Origin: Sedimentisphaerales bacterium
Lineage (GTDB): Bacteria > Planctomycetota > Phycisphaerae > Sedimentisphaerales > SM23-30
NCBI GenBank assembly: GCA_028281535.1
Contig: JANQJS010000049.1
Coordinates: 1 to 64,000, forward strand
Direction of reading: 5' to 3'
Length of the DNA: 64,000 nt
The translations under genes and the position numbers were made by a program. The notes under the pieces are model-generated. The model made no database searches. It was not told where the DNA came from and saw nothing but the letters and a program-made list of their open reading frames with translations. Below, piece by piece: positions 27,851-37,967 of this stretch. Position 1 is the stretch's first letter. Each line of letters starts with the position of its first letter.

Positions 27851-30800
27851 ATGTTCAACTCGACGAAACAATTGAAATGTTTGAGCTGGATGACATGTTT
27901 TGTGTTTTTAACGCAAATTGTCCAAGCCGGTCTTCTTGAGGTGGAGCCTCAAGAAGTGTTGACGCAAGAAACAAGAAATGAGATTGTGCAGGCGTTTAGC
28001 TTAATGCCGGCAAACTTTATTGAAAACAAAGAATTGATTGCAGATCAATCGGTAAAGTACTCATTGCAAGGGACTTCTACCACGGTCCATTTTCACGATG
28101 ATCTGGTTGATTTTGGCATGACAAATGGCGACTCAAAAAATCCCCAGGTTGCTCGTTTCGCAATGAGTTTTATCAATGCACTACCGACAAAAGTTACTGC
28201 CTCGCAGGAACTTCGAGCAAAAATTAATCATTTTGCTGGCTCAGATCAATCGAAATGGAAAACAGGTATTTCGACTTATGGCCAGTTGAATTACGATCAA
28301 CTATACAAAGGAATTGATCTTAAAATATGGGGGAATCGCCAAAAATTAAAATATGAATACCACGTTGCCCCAGGTGCAGATCCTTCACAAATTCACATGG
28401 CATTCCATGGTATTGAAAAAATCACCTTGGAACCTTCAGGCGATCTTCACATCCATACCACAGCAGGTAAAGTCGTTGACTACGCGCCCATTGCCTTCCA
28501 AATCATTGATGGCAAAAAAGTCAATGTCGACGTTACTTACAATCTTATCGATGACTTATCATACGGTTTCTCAATCAACAGCAAATACGACAAATCAAAA
28601 CCACTCATCATCGACCCTGACATCCTATGGGCAACAATGTTAGGTGGTTATGAGCCAGATACCGCTTGGGCAATTGATGTTGATAATGCAGGAAAAGTAT
28701 ATGTTGCTGGTGTTGCAGGTCGTTTCGATTTTATTAGTGAGATTGTATTGCCAAGTTCAGCCTATGAAGCGAGTGTAAGGACTGGTAATGGGTTTTTGTT
28801 TTTGTGTAAATTTGATTTAACTCAAACAGGTGCAAATCAACTAGATTACTGGGTAACTATGGGGGGAGATGGTATTCCTGTCGATTTAAAAGTTGGTCCT
28901 ACAGGAAAGGTCTATATGACGGGTGGAGCCGGTACAGGACATCCAGTTGTTAATGCATATGATGCAACAACGAATGGCAATAGCGATGTATTTTTAACAG
29001 TTGTCGCGGCAACTGGAGATTCTATTTCTTATAGTACTTTTTTAGGTGGTGCAGCTTGGGATTCTGGCGCTGAAATGGTGTTAGACAGTAGCGAAAAAGT
29101 CTATCTGGTTGGGCGAATTGATTATGATGGTGGTGTTGCAATGCCAGTAGGAACTGCCGATGCTTATCAGCAAAATCATAATGATACAACAACTGGAGTA
29201 AATGATGGCTTTTTAGCTATTTTTGATACCTCGCAAAGTGGAAGCAGCAGCTTGGAATATTTATCATATATTGGTGGTACTAGTTATGATTCTGTTTCTG
29301 GATTAGCTTTACAAAATGATGATATTTATGTTTCAGGAATAACTTTAAGTACAGATTTACCAACAACTGTTGGTGCTTATGACACAACACATAATGGCGA
29401 GTATGATATGTTTTTCATGAAACTAAAGCGAGTTGCTGGATCGCCTGGAAGTACAACACTTAATTATAGCACATATTTTGGTGGGAGTTTGAGCGAAACA
29501 ACAGAAAGTAATGGCACTATTGGTGCTGATATTGCCGTAGATAGTACAGGAAAAGTATTTATTGCTAACTCAACAAACTCTCCCGGATTGGTTGAGGGGA
29601 CAAGCACGGTGGATTTTCCTTTGGTTAACGCTCGTGATAATGACTTAAATGCAACGGGATTACCGGATGATTATGATTTTGTTCATGTGCGTGGGGTTGG
29701 ATGGACTGATCAGATTTTGCCTGCCAGGGTTGATGTTTTTATTGCAAAATTTCAGCTTGATGGACTAGGTCAAAGTGATTTGCTTTATTCAACTTATTTT
29801 GGAGGAACCAAGCAAGACTGGTTTGGTGATATGGAAATATTCCAAGATAGAATTTATATTACTGGCTGGACAACAAGTACTGATTTTGAATTTACAAGCT
29901 GTGCTTACAGAACAACTTGGTATGGGCATCTTGATCCCTTTTTGAGTCTATTTTCCAATACCGGAGATTTGTTATATTCTGCTCCACTTGGAGGAGCGGA
30001 CAGAGGCTCACCAAATAATATCCCTTATTCTCCACAATCTGGTAATCATGAGCATGCATATGATATTACTGTTCACGATGGTAAAGTGTATGTTGCAGGA
30101 AATACCAATGCGTATGGATATGGTTGCCGTCCAGGAATCCCCTTAAATAATACTGCATGTGATGAAGAAAATCAGGCGCCTGTGATAGCAATGCCGATTA
30201 GTGCTACTGCATTTCAAAATTACTATGTGGAACCCTATGTTGGATTTAATGAGTCTATCTCTATACCAAGGCAAATGGATGGTTTTGCAATGAAAGTGAA
30301 TCCAAAATTGTGTGGTGATCAGATTCCTGGTGATTTTAATGATAATGGTGCTATCGATTGTGGTGATGTTCCATTGTTTTTTGAGTCATATGGGCGGCGA
30401 ACTTACTTTGGAATCTGTAGCACTGACCCACTTGTTGAATGTGGAGCTGATCTTGATGGTGATAATGACATTGATCGTGATGACTTTAACCTTTTTGGTG
30501 CGCTTTTGAATAATAACAATATCATCTCTGTCGTGAATTTAGATGATGTTACAACGGGAATTGCAAATTTTGAATATATTTGTAATCAGATCAGAGTTGA
30601 TCACAATCATAATCCTGCAAATCCTTACTCAAATATTACTTGTAATAGTAGTGGTCGTGTATTTGAAATTCAAACGACTGGTGAGGCTTTATTGAAAGTA
30701 TATGATGATATTCACGGTAATTTTTCTATAGGAGGAAATTCAAAAGCCATTTTTGATGATGAAGGTGGTAATGGTCCAGATGTTATGGGTTCCGTGGTTG

Positions 30801-31432
30801 GTAGAGATAATGGTTTTATTTCTGTCAATGGCGGTGCTACTACTCCTACAACAGATCTTGGTCATATTATTTTACATGATTCCTCTGAATTGGTATTTAC
30901 TGAAGGAAATAGTGAACGCCTTAATCTAAATAATAACGCTAGAGCATTTATGGCAGGTGGAGATTTTATCAACGATTACCAGAATGTGGGCGCTATTCTA
31001 TATCATGACAATACAAAACTCTATGTGTATGGTTCAAATTTCAAAATCGATGATGTTGCCAAGACCCCTGGTACTTATACTTTTACAGGATCTCCTGCAA
31101 CGATTAATTTAAAAGCTCAATTGGCAAGCGGTACAGAATTGGGTGATGATGTTGGACCTGCTTCTGGGGTCAATATTCAATTTTTCTCGAATTTGGCAGA
31201 ACTTATTCTTGTAGATGGCAATGACTGGAATTCTGTCTGGGCTTTACCGACGCATTGTTTAGGTGACGCTGATGGTGATGGTGATATTGATTGCGATGAT
31301 TTAACCATTCTGTTGAATGCCGCGGATACTGTTTCAACGGATCCAAATTATGATCCTGCTGCCGATTTTGATCATGATTTTGATGTGGATATTAATGATT
31401 ACATTACTTGGACAACCAATAAAGGTTGCTAA
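27851..31432 (+). CDS. Secreted SBBP beta-propeller / dockerin protein
   Basis: A large exported protein (1,193 residues from ATG 27851, GGTGA just upstream; TTG 27839 and GTG 27842 are alternatives). After a signal peptide ending near VQA-G comes the N-terminal domain usual for SBBP proteins (PANFIENKELIADQSVKYSL to about residue 255). SBBP-type propeller repeats follow to about 800, each with YSTYFGG-like strands and GKVYVAG or DIYVSG turns. Two dockerin-like regions are present: about 820-880 (GDFNDNGAIDCGDV, ADLDGDNDIDRDDF) and 1135-1193 (GDADGDGDIDCDDL, FDHDFDVDINDY). A beta-rich segment of unknown type lies between them. It probably works at the cell surface; no catalytic motif is seen. 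Confidence 0.85.
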   Translation: MFNSTKQLKCLSWMTCFVFLTQIVQAGLLEVEPQEVLTQETRNEIVQAFSLMPANFIENKELIADQSVKYSLQGTSTTVHFHDDLVDFGMTNGDSKNPQVARFAMSFINALPTKVTASQELRAKINHFAGSDQSKWKTGISTYGQLNYDQLYKGIDLKIWGNRQKLKYEYHVAPGADPSQIHMAFHGIEKITLEPSGDLHIHTTAGKVVDYAPIAFQIIDGKKVNVDVTYNLIDDLSYGFSINSKYDKSKPLIIDPDILWATMLGGYEPDTAWAIDVDNAGKVYVAGVAGRFDFISEIVLPSSAYEASVRTGNGFLFLCKFDLTQTGANQLDYWVTMGGDGIPVDLKVGPTGKVYMTGGAGTGHPVVNAYDATTNGNSDVFLTVVAATGDSISYSTFLGGAAWDSGAEMVLDSSEKVYLVGRIDYDGGVAMPVGTADAYQQNHNDTTTGVNDGFLAIFDTSQSGSSSLEYLSYIGGTSYDSVSGLALQNDDIYVSGITLSTDLPTTVGAYDTTHNGEYDMFFMKLKRVAGSPGSTTLNYSTYFGGSLSETTESNGTIGADIAVDSTGKVFIANSTNSPGLVEGTSTVDFPLVNARDNDLNATGLPDDYDFVHVRGVGWTDQILPARVDVFIAKFQLDGLGQSDLLYSTYFGGTKQDWFGDMEIFQDRIYITGWTTSTDFEFTSCAYRTTWYGHLDPFLSLFSNTGDLLYSAPLGGADRGSPNNIPYSPQSGNHEHAYDITVHDGKVYVAGNTNAYGYGCRPGIPLNNTACDEENQAPVIAMPISATAFQNYYVEPYVGFNESISIPRQMDGFAMKVNPKLCGDQIPGDFNDNGAIDCGDVPLFFESYGRRTYFGICSTDPLVECGADLDGDNDIDRDDFNLFGALLNNNNIISVVNLDDVTTGIANFEYICNQIRVDHNHNPANPYSNITCNSSGRVFEIQTTGEALLKVYDDIHGNFSIGGNSKAIFDDEGGNGPDVMGSVVGRDNGFISVNGGATTPTTDLGHIILHDSSELVFTEGNSERLNLNNNARAFMAGGDFINDYQNVGAILYHDNTKLYVYGSNFKIDDVAKTPGTYTFTGSPATINLKAQLASGTELGDDVGPASGVNIQFFSNLAELILVDGNDWNSVWALPTHCLGDADGDGDIDCDDLTILLNAADTVSTDPNYDPAADFDHDFDVDINDYITWTTNKGC

Positions 31433-31457
31433 TAGTTATTTAAGAAAGGATATGATT

Positions 31458-33485
31458 ATGAATACGTTAAGTAAAGAGCTATTCACTTTCATGGCAAAGA
31501 TCCTTTGTGGATTACTATTTATTGCCATAATTGGGCCAAGTAATTTGTTTGCATTGGGTGATGTGCCTTTGAAAAATTCAAGTGAATTGTCCAGTGATGA
31601 GCCCATTCTCGAATTTATACAAAATAGTACATCGTCTAAAAAAGAATCTAAATTTGTGAAATATAATTATTCTTTAGATGTTCCGGTAACTGTTTTTGAA
31701 AGTCTATCCAAAATAGAAGATGAGCAAGCGACTTACTGGGATAGTCGATTAGTGCATGCAGAAAGCTTTTATATGCAAGGTGATTATGAAAAAGCTCTTG
31801 AAGCATTCGCACGCATTAAAGAGGAATCTAACGACAAGGATCTCTCCGCTCAAGTTGATATTCAGTTGTTTTATATACTTGTTGACTCTGCAAAGCATGC
31901 TGAGGCTTTAAGTCTTTTAGATCGTGTGACGAGTGAAAAGTATTCCTCGCCAGTCGATTGCTTTCAAATGATTCGTGTTTTTTATACGACGCGTAATTAC
32001 ACTGAGGCTCAAAAGCATTTAGATGTTATCAAGGATAAATATGAAAATTCTTTTTGGTCTCAATTAGCTACTATTTATAAAACGACTGCAAAAGGAAATA
32101 AGTCGCAATTAGATCGTCAGCTTAAACTGTTGAAGGAAAACTATTCTGAACATCAAGGGTATGAAGCTGAAGTGTTTTCTCTTTATGAATATTATGTCGA
32201 AATAGGAGATTTTTCACAAAGTATCCATGTTCTGAAAAAATGTTTAGGGACAATGGAAACCATTGAGCCTAAGCTGCGAGTGATCAATTCTTTGATATTG
32301 GACTATAAAACTTCTTTGGCGCAACAAAAAATTATTAAACTGATTAAATCGCATAGTGACGAAGATGCTATTGTTCAAGTATTAGTGGAGCTAGCTGCTG
32401 ATACAGGCCAAATGGGAATGCCTTCAATTGAAAAAATGATTTATGAATGGATTCATGAAAACAAGGCTGATACAGAAGTTGCTATTTGGTCTCAAGCATA
32501 TTTCGTTCGTGATGATATAAAGCATGGCAATGCTGATAAAGCTGCAGTGAAATTAAAACATCTTATTCTTAAGAATAAGGAGCATTCTTTGTTACCAAGA
32601 ACGCTTTACCAGATTGCTAATAGTTATGCTCAACATAAACAGCCCGTTATGGCACGAACATTATATCATTATGTTTATAATAATTGGTCTGGCGATAGTC
32701 GAGCGTTGTGGGCAAAAATGGGATATGCCATGTCAAGTTTTAGTATGGAAAAACCTGAAGAGGCTAAAAAGACGATTGATGATTTAGTTTCTTCGGGATT
32801 AGATCCTGAAGCTATTATGGATATGGGATTTAAGTTTTCTGTTTTCTTTAGAGAGCATCGATTGTTTGTGGGTGCTCAGAATATGCTTACGATGCTAAAC
32901 AAACGGTGGCCAAATGCTGAAAAGGGATTGTCGTTTGATCTTGAATTAGCTCGCCTGAACGTGGTTGCTGGTGATTTTGATGCTTCAGAAAAGTTTATGG
33001 ATAAAATGATTGATAGAGAGAACACGTTTAGCGGGCGAGGACAGGCCGCTTTTTTGGTCGCAGAAGAGTTTTTGAATGAAGGGCGTTATTTAGAAAACCA
33101 AGGAAATGTAGAGCTATCTAAAAAGTATTATCACAAAGCAATTGATCATTGGAAAAAAGTGATAACGCATTTTTCAGATACATCCTTAGGTATTGAAGCA
33201 AATCATATGATTGCCAATGATTATCATTATCTGGGTGATTATACTAATGCTTTAAATCATTATGAAACGGTATTGGAAAAATATCCTGATCATGAATATG
33301 CCTGGAATATTCAATATATGATTGGTGACTCTATTAATCAAATGAAAATTAAAGGTATGATGCCGGCGGATGAAGCGGATCCTCAAATCCGTTTTGCATT
33401 TACATCGTTATTAGAAGATTATCCAAATAGTCGTGCAGCTAATGCCGCTCGCACCTGGTTACAAGAAAATCCTGAATTAAATTAA
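31458..33485 (+). CDS. Exported TPR-repeat protein
   Basis: A 675-residue protein with a signal peptide or anchor (hydrophobic residues about 12-32) and then tetratricopeptide-like helix pairs, for example ESFYMQGDYEKALEAFARI and YLGDYTNALNHYETVLEKYP. The ATG at 31458 has AAAGGA at 31445-31450; longer in-frame starts overlap the previous gene and are unlikely. TPR arrays are scaffolds, so it may assemble or export the surface proteins encoded on either side. It starts 25 bases after the beta-propeller gene and ends 19 bases before the next gene. Confidence 0.85.
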   Translation: MNTLSKELFTFMAKILCGLLFIAIIGPSNLFALGDVPLKNSSELSSDEPILEFIQNSTSSKKESKFVKYNYSLDVPVTVFESLSKIEDEQATYWDSRLVHAESFYMQGDYEKALEAFARIKEESNDKDLSAQVDIQLFYILVDSAKHAEALSLLDRVTSEKYSSPVDCFQMIRVFYTTRNYTEAQKHLDVIKDKYENSFWSQLATIYKTTAKGNKSQLDRQLKLLKENYSEHQGYEAEVFSLYEYYVEIGDFSQSIHVLKKCLGTMETIEPKLRVINSLILDYKTSLAQQKIIKLIKSHSDEDAIVQVLVELAADTGQMGMPSIEKMIYEWIHENKADTEVAIWSQAYFVRDDIKHGNADKAAVKLKHLILKNKEHSLLPRTLYQIANSYAQHKQPVMARTLYHYVYNNWSGDSRALWAKMGYAMSSFSMEKPEEAKKTIDDLVSSGLDPEAIMDMGFKFSVFFREHRLFVGAQNMLTMLNKRWPNAEKGLSFDLELARLNVVAGDFDASEKFMDKMIDRENTFSGRGQAAFLVAEEFLNEGRYLENQGNVELSKKYYHKAIDHWKKVITHFSDTSLGIEANHMIANDYHYLGDYTNALNHYETVLEKYPDHEYAWNIQYMIGDSINQMKIKGMMPADEADPQIRFAFTSLLEDYPNSRAANAARTWLQENPELN

Positions 33486-33504
33486 TGATTGGGAGAACAA
33501 TAAA

Positions 33505-35064
33505 ATGAAACATTTATATTTTAATTATATCATCGTGTTGTTGGGGTTGTCGTTTATTTCAGGCCCAGTTTTTGCCTGTAACCAAAAACCTGTTGCGGTG
33601 ATGTCCAATACGGGAACACATTGTGCTGGTGTCAATGCTTCGATCAAAGGAGATGATTCATATGATCCTGATGGTTCAGTGACATATTATAAGTGGACAT
33701 GTAGTGGGCCAGAAACGTGTGCTCCATTAGAGGGAAGTAGTGCCGATACCTATGTTTTAAATGCATCCACTATTGGTACTTATACAATCACTCTTCAAGT
33801 TAAAGATAACAGTGGGGCGTGGTCAACAACCGTTTCTGGTAATGTGACTCTTGAAATTGCACAAAATCCGACCCCATCTCATCAAAGTACGGTTGAGACT
33901 ATTTATACGCCATTGCCTTTACGTTGGGAACCTGTTCATAGTTCCATTGCGTGTGGCTATGACGTTTATTATGGTACGGATTCAGCTCTTGTTGCAGCAG
34001 CAACTCATTCAAGTAGTGAGTTTGTTGGTTATACAACGACAAATGCGATCATGCCACCCTTTGTTAATTCTAATGATACTCATTATTGGCGTATTGATGA
34101 ATATTTATGCACGCTGGGTGGTTCTACATGGGTTACCAGCGGAAAAGTTGACAAGGCCTTACAAATGAACCAAGCTGCCTGGGGTAGTTATGTAGAGTTT
34201 CCATATGTCTTAGATCCTTCCGAAGGTAGTTTTACCTATTCTGCTTGGGTTAAGAAAACGGATAATGATGCAGATATGTATGTGATGCTTCAATCTGCAG
34301 GCCAAACGAATGACGTTGGTCGTTTATGGTTGCGTTTAACAACAGATGGTGCCGTATTAACGGGATTACGTAACAGTGGTGGCGCTTCTTTGTCAACACC
34401 AACTTCTGTCATTCCTACCCTTAATCAATGGTATCATGTGGCTTTCGTTTGGGATTGGGATGGAACAGATGGTTACCGTCGAATCTATGTTGATGGCGAT
34501 CTTCAAGCTCAGGATACGACAGCAATTGGCAATTTGGAATCCTCTAAAGGTCGTTTATTATTTGGGACAAGCAAATTTACGAATTGGTGGTATTATGAAG
34601 GCATGGTTGATGATTCACGAATCTATACAAAAGCACTTACTGAATCTGAAGTTGAATCTTTGATGACGGCTACGACATCTGATGATCCTTCCGCATTGGA
34701 TTTGAAGTCACATTGGACGTTTGATGATGGTACAGGTCATATCGTCTCGGACTCATCATCTTCTGGAGCCTATGATGGAACGATTAAAAAGAAAGTGTCA
34801 TGTGCTAAAGTTGTTGGGCCTGTTTGGGAATTTACAACTATCGCAGATACGGATACAGATGGTGATGGCATGCCAGACGCATGGGAAGATGCCAATGGTT
34901 TAGATAAAAATGATGCTTTAGATAAGGATGACGATGATGATTCTGATACCGTCAATAATATTGATGAGTATCTAAATGGTTTGGATCCACAAGCGACTGA
35001 TACGGATAGTGATGGTTTAACAGATCCATGGGAAATTAATCGTGGATGTTGTTTGCAGCCATAA
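33505..35064 (+). CDS. Secreted PKD-like / LamG / calcium-repeat protein
   Basis: A 519-residue exported protein with a signal peptide ending near VFA-C. A PKD-like domain spans about 25-115 (KPVAVMSNTG, DSYDPDGSVTYYKWTC). A segment with YDVYYGTDSA and a LamG domain (about 210-385, FTYSAWVKKT and GMVDDSRIYTKALTE) follow. The last 70 residues are thrombospondin-3-like calcium repeats: DTDGDGMPDAWEDANGLDK and TDSDGLTDPWEINRG. It closes the operon before the terminator at 35092. Confidence 0.83.
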   Translation: MKHLYFNYIIVLLGLSFISGPVFACNQKPVAVMSNTGTHCAGVNASIKGDDSYDPDGSVTYYKWTCSGPETCAPLEGSSADTYVLNASTIGTYTITLQVKDNSGAWSTTVSGNVTLEIAQNPTPSHQSTVETIYTPLPLRWEPVHSSIACGYDVYYGTDSALVAAATHSSSEFVGYTTTNAIMPPFVNSNDTHYWRIDEYLCTLGGSTWVTSGKVDKALQMNQAAWGSYVEFPYVLDPSEGSFTYSAWVKKTDNDADMYVMLQSAGQTNDVGRLWLRLTTDGAVLTGLRNSGGASLSTPTSVIPTLNQWYHVAFVWDWDGTDGYRRIYVDGDLQAQDTTAIGNLESSKGRLLFGTSKFTNWWYYEGMVDDSRIYTKALTESEVESLMTATTSDDPSALDLKSHWTFDDGTGHIVSDSSSSGAYDGTIKKKVSCAKVVGPVWEFTTIADTDTDGDGMPDAWEDANGLDKNDALDKDDDDDSDTVNNIDEYLNGLDPQATDTDSDGLTDPWEINRGCCLQP

Positions 35065-35091
35065 TTTAATTTGATCTAGATGGACTTTGTA

Positions 35092-35121
35092 AGGGGCGTT
35101 GATTTCAACGCCCCTTTTTTT
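35092..35121 (+). terminator. Rho-independent terminator
   Basis: AGGGGCGTTGA and TCAACGCCCCT form a strong stem (35092-35115) followed by a run of T to 35121. It ends the beta-propeller operon. Confidence 0.93.
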
Positions 35122-35428
35122 ATCAAGCTATCAAATATTATAAAAAGAATGTAAAATTAGAAAAAACAGGTAGTTGTCGTTAATCATTATTTTTAAAAAT
35201 TGAGACGCAAAAAAAAGCCTGCTTTTAGGGGAAAAGAATAAAATATCCATTTTTTATTACTAAAATCAGTTTTTGGGGATAATTAACTATAGTGCCAAGA
35301 TAAGCGAATATTGCCAAGTTATTAAGCTGTATGGCCGAATGATAGTAATATGGCAAGCTATGTCGACTGGCGGTATGAGTTAAGTGTTGTTATAGGAATA
35401 AGTTAGGTTTCTTGGCTGGTAAGAATTA
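35122..35428. other. AT-rich intergenic region before the sigma factor
   Basis: About 300 bases, AT-rich, without a hairpin, convincing promoter or small gene. It presumably carries the promoter of the sigma factor gene, which may be self-controlled and so not of the usual type. Confidence 0.35.
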
Positions 35429-35980
35429 ATGGATAGTAAGTTGCCTAAGACATCTCAAACGACCGATAATCAGCAGGTTGAGCAATTTCTTACATTGTTC
35501 ATGGATGCCCAGAAGAGCATTTACACTTATATATTGACCCTGATTCCCAGCCGTAGCGATGCAGACGATATTATGCAGGAAACGTTGATGGTCATGTGGC
35601 GAAAGTTTTCTGAATTTGAACAAGACAGAGAGTTTGTTGCCTGGGGTGTGGGGATTGCCAAGTTTCAAATTATGAGTTATCGGAAAAAGCAAGCCCGTAA
35701 ACCCTACCAGTTTAGTGATGAAACCTTCGAAGCGTTGGCTGACATGAAAATCGATTCAAAACTGACCGATCGTCGCTTGACGGTGTTGCAAGACTGTTTG
35801 AAAAAACTAAGTCAGCGGGACTATCAAGTGATGAAAATGCTATATGAGAAAAAGGTTTCTACGCAACATATTGCCGAAGCAATCAATCGGTCCATTCATA
35901 CTGTTTATAAAATGGTTCCTAAAATACATGGACTCTTACATGACTGTATTAGGAACAACATGAAGGTGGAGTCTCGGTAA
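35429..35980 (+). CDS. ECF-type RNA polymerase sigma factor
   Basis: A 183-residue sigma-70 family factor of the extracytoplasmic type. Region 2 lies at about 25-95 (SDADDIMQETLMVMWRKF, the DNA-melting and core-binding part) and region 4 at about 125-180 (LSQRDYQVMKMLYEKKVSTQ, then a helix-turn-helix AEAINRSIHTVYKMV). It matches the group common in planctomycetes that is encoded directly before a FecR-domain membrane protein. Its stop touches the next start (TAA then ATG at 35981), so the pair is translated together. Confidence 0.92.
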   Translation: MDSKLPKTSQTTDNQQVEQFLTLFMDAQKSIYTYILTLIPSRSDADDIMQETLMVMWRKFSEFEQDREFVAWGVGIAKFQIMSYRKKQARKPYQFSDETFEALADMKIDSKLTDRRLTVLQDCLKKLSQRDYQVMKMLYEKKVSTQHIAEAINRSIHTVYKMVPKIHGLLHDCIRNNMKVESR

Positions 35981-37741
35981 ATGGCTATGAATGATTATTC
36001 ACATTTAGATGAAAAAATCATCGCATTGTTAAATAAAACAATTAGCGATGAAGCCTTTCAAGAATTGGATCGATTGCTTCAGCGAGATCCGAGGGCCAAA
36101 CAACATTATATAGAATTTATGGCCATGGTCTCTGGGCTTGAGCAACAATTGGGGCAAAGTGGTTCACAGTTGCAGGATATCTTCGATAGTCAAGATGGTG
36201 AGCCTACGCGGCAAGATCTTTTGCGTGATATTATTGATGCCGAAGAAAAAGTTGCCGCGCAAGAATATAAAAAGATGGCATATTCTATACGCGAAAAAGT
36301 AAAATTTGATGCCGAAGAAAAACTTTTAGAATATTTAAGTCAGCAAGAGAAAGCAACTCAGAGTAAGTCGCAAACGTATCTTCAAACAAATTTTGTTTAC
36401 TTTGTTAAGGCAAAGAAAATAATTACAGCCCTAGCGGCTTGCATGGTTGTTGGCGTCTGTTTGTGGGTGTATATGCAGTCGCGCGTTTTACCTAGTGTTG
36501 CAAAAATTATTAGTAACAATCAATCTGTATGGGCTAATAGCAACTCGTTGCAAGATGGGGCAGTGTTGGAGACAAAAACATATGAGTTATTAGCGGGGTT
36601 GGCAGAAATTGAGTTTAGTGATGGAGCTAAAATTATACTTGAGGGGCCGTCAGAAATTACATTGACATCGGCTAATGGGGCTATTCTTGATCATGGCAAA
36701 CTGACGGCGCAAGTACCAGAAAGAGCGAAGGGGTTCACTATTGAGACGTCTCTTTCTTCCATTGTGGATTTTGGTACTGAATTTGGTGTCGAAGTTGATT
36801 CGAATGCCAATGTTATGGTTCATGTCTTTAAAGGGTCAGTTGGCATAGAGCGGAACCATCTGGGCAGCAAAGAATATACTTTGATAGGACAGGGCCAAGC
36901 CAAGCGGTTGGAAAAGGTAGATGGGAATGTTGCTGTATTTGATCTACCTGCCGATCATGCTTATTTTGCTAATTCATTAAATAAGCAGTGGGATGGCTAC
37001 CTGACGGCTTCAAAGAGTTCATATCAGAAGTATATTAAATCACTGAGACCTGAATATTATTTTCCTTTTGGATCAACACTGGAAGGAATGGAAGGGTTTG
37101 TCAGAAAGAATGGTAATCCTGTGATTATTTCTGCGGGACCGAAATTATATACAGATCAAACAAACTATGCCTTGGAATTGGATTCCGAAAAGGAATATGT
37201 GGTATTAGATGTTTTTCGGCGTGAAGAGAAGAGAGAAGCTTTTTCTATGATGCTGTGGGTAAAACAAAATATAAATCAAACGGATGTTACTCCGTTATTG
37301 TATTCAGCGACGTCGAAAGAAAGAGGTTATCCTGTGATTGCCTTGTACTTAGAAAATCAATCCATTGTGTTTGATTCAGCTAGTTCGTGTGATCAAAAGA
37401 AGGATGTGGAGCAGCTTCTTATCAGTGAGTCAGATTTTGTCCCTAATCAATGGACATGTATTGTTGTTGCGAAGAAAGAAGATGGTGATATATCACTTTA
37501 TGTTAATGGTAATCACGATAAAACAATCTCTAAAGGTGCTGATTGTCCCTTGTTAGGTTGGAAAGATGTTTATTTAGGTTTTAATTATGAGATGATTGAT
37601 GATGTTGCTTATGAAGTACTTGATGATCCTGCTTATGGAGTATTTGATGGCAGTATCGATGAAGTGGCATTTTTTAATTATGCTCTGACACCTAAGCAGG
37701 TAAATGATATATATAAATTTGATCAGTCTTTAAAAAAATGA
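35981..37741 (+). CDS. FecR-domain / LamG membrane protein (probable sigma regulator)
   Basis: A 586-residue single-pass protein. A cytosolic N-terminal part of about 140 residues with a helical anti-sigma-like start (IIALLNKTISDEAFQELDRLL) is followed by one membrane helix (about 146-163). Outside lie a FecR domain (about 180-295, EIEFSDGAKIILEGPSEI and DFGTEFGVEVD) and a LamG domain (about 350-580, ending FDGSIDEVAFFNYALT). In characterised FecR systems the outer domain senses a signal and the inner part controls the sigma factor. The LamG part suggests a carbohydrate or protein ligand. This role is inferred from context. Confidence 0.85.
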   Translation: MAMNDYSHLDEKIIALLNKTISDEAFQELDRLLQRDPRAKQHYIEFMAMVSGLEQQLGQSGSQLQDIFDSQDGEPTRQDLLRDIIDAEEKVAAQEYKKMAYSIREKVKFDAEEKLLEYLSQQEKATQSKSQTYLQTNFVYFVKAKKIITALAACMVVGVCLWVYMQSRVLPSVAKIISNNQSVWANSNSLQDGAVLETKTYELLAGLAEIEFSDGAKIILEGPSEITLTSANGAILDHGKLTAQVPERAKGFTIETSLSSIVDFGTEFGVEVDSNANVMVHVFKGSVGIERNHLGSKEYTLIGQGQAKRLEKVDGNVAVFDLPADHAYFANSLNKQWDGYLTASKSSYQKYIKSLRPEYYFPFGSTLEGMEGFVRKNGNPVIISAGPKLYTDQTNYALELDSEKEYVVLDVFRREEKREAFSMMLWVKQNINQTDVTPLLYSATSKERGYPVIALYLENQSIVFDSASSCDQKKDVEQLLISESDFVPNQWTCIVVAKKEDGDISLYVNGNHDKTISKGADCPLLGWKDVYLGFNYEMIDDVAYEVLDDPAYGVFDGSIDEVAFFNYALTPKQVNDIYKFDQSLKK

Positions 37742-37858
37742 AAAGTGTGTGGCATGAAACATTGATTCTTCGATGGTTCTAAAAAATGAGGTGAGAAACT
37801 TTTTTGCAGCTCATTTCCATTCCAAAATAAATTCTTGTGTTCATTTTACAAGCATTCG

Positions 37859-37872
37859 AAATCGTACGATTT
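37859..37872. promoter_or_regulatory. Perfect 14-base palindrome, possible operator
   Basis: AAATCGTACGATTT is its own reverse complement, about 96 bases before the large oxidase gene. It could be a binding site for a dimeric regulator. No second copy was noticed in the window. Confidence 0.3.
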
Positions 37873-37967
37873 CCAGGGAGGTGCTTTGACTTTATTGAAG
37901 AAGGTGTGTGTGTAGTGGAGTATTGTAAGTTTTTGGTAAGCACTTTGTTAGAAAGGAAATTGTGAGT

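Noticed and set aside
31317..31457. N-terminal extension of the TPR protein
   Set aside because: It lies inside the end of the beta-propeller gene in another frame, translates to Ile/Leu/Met-rich noise, and a good RBS precedes ATG 31458.
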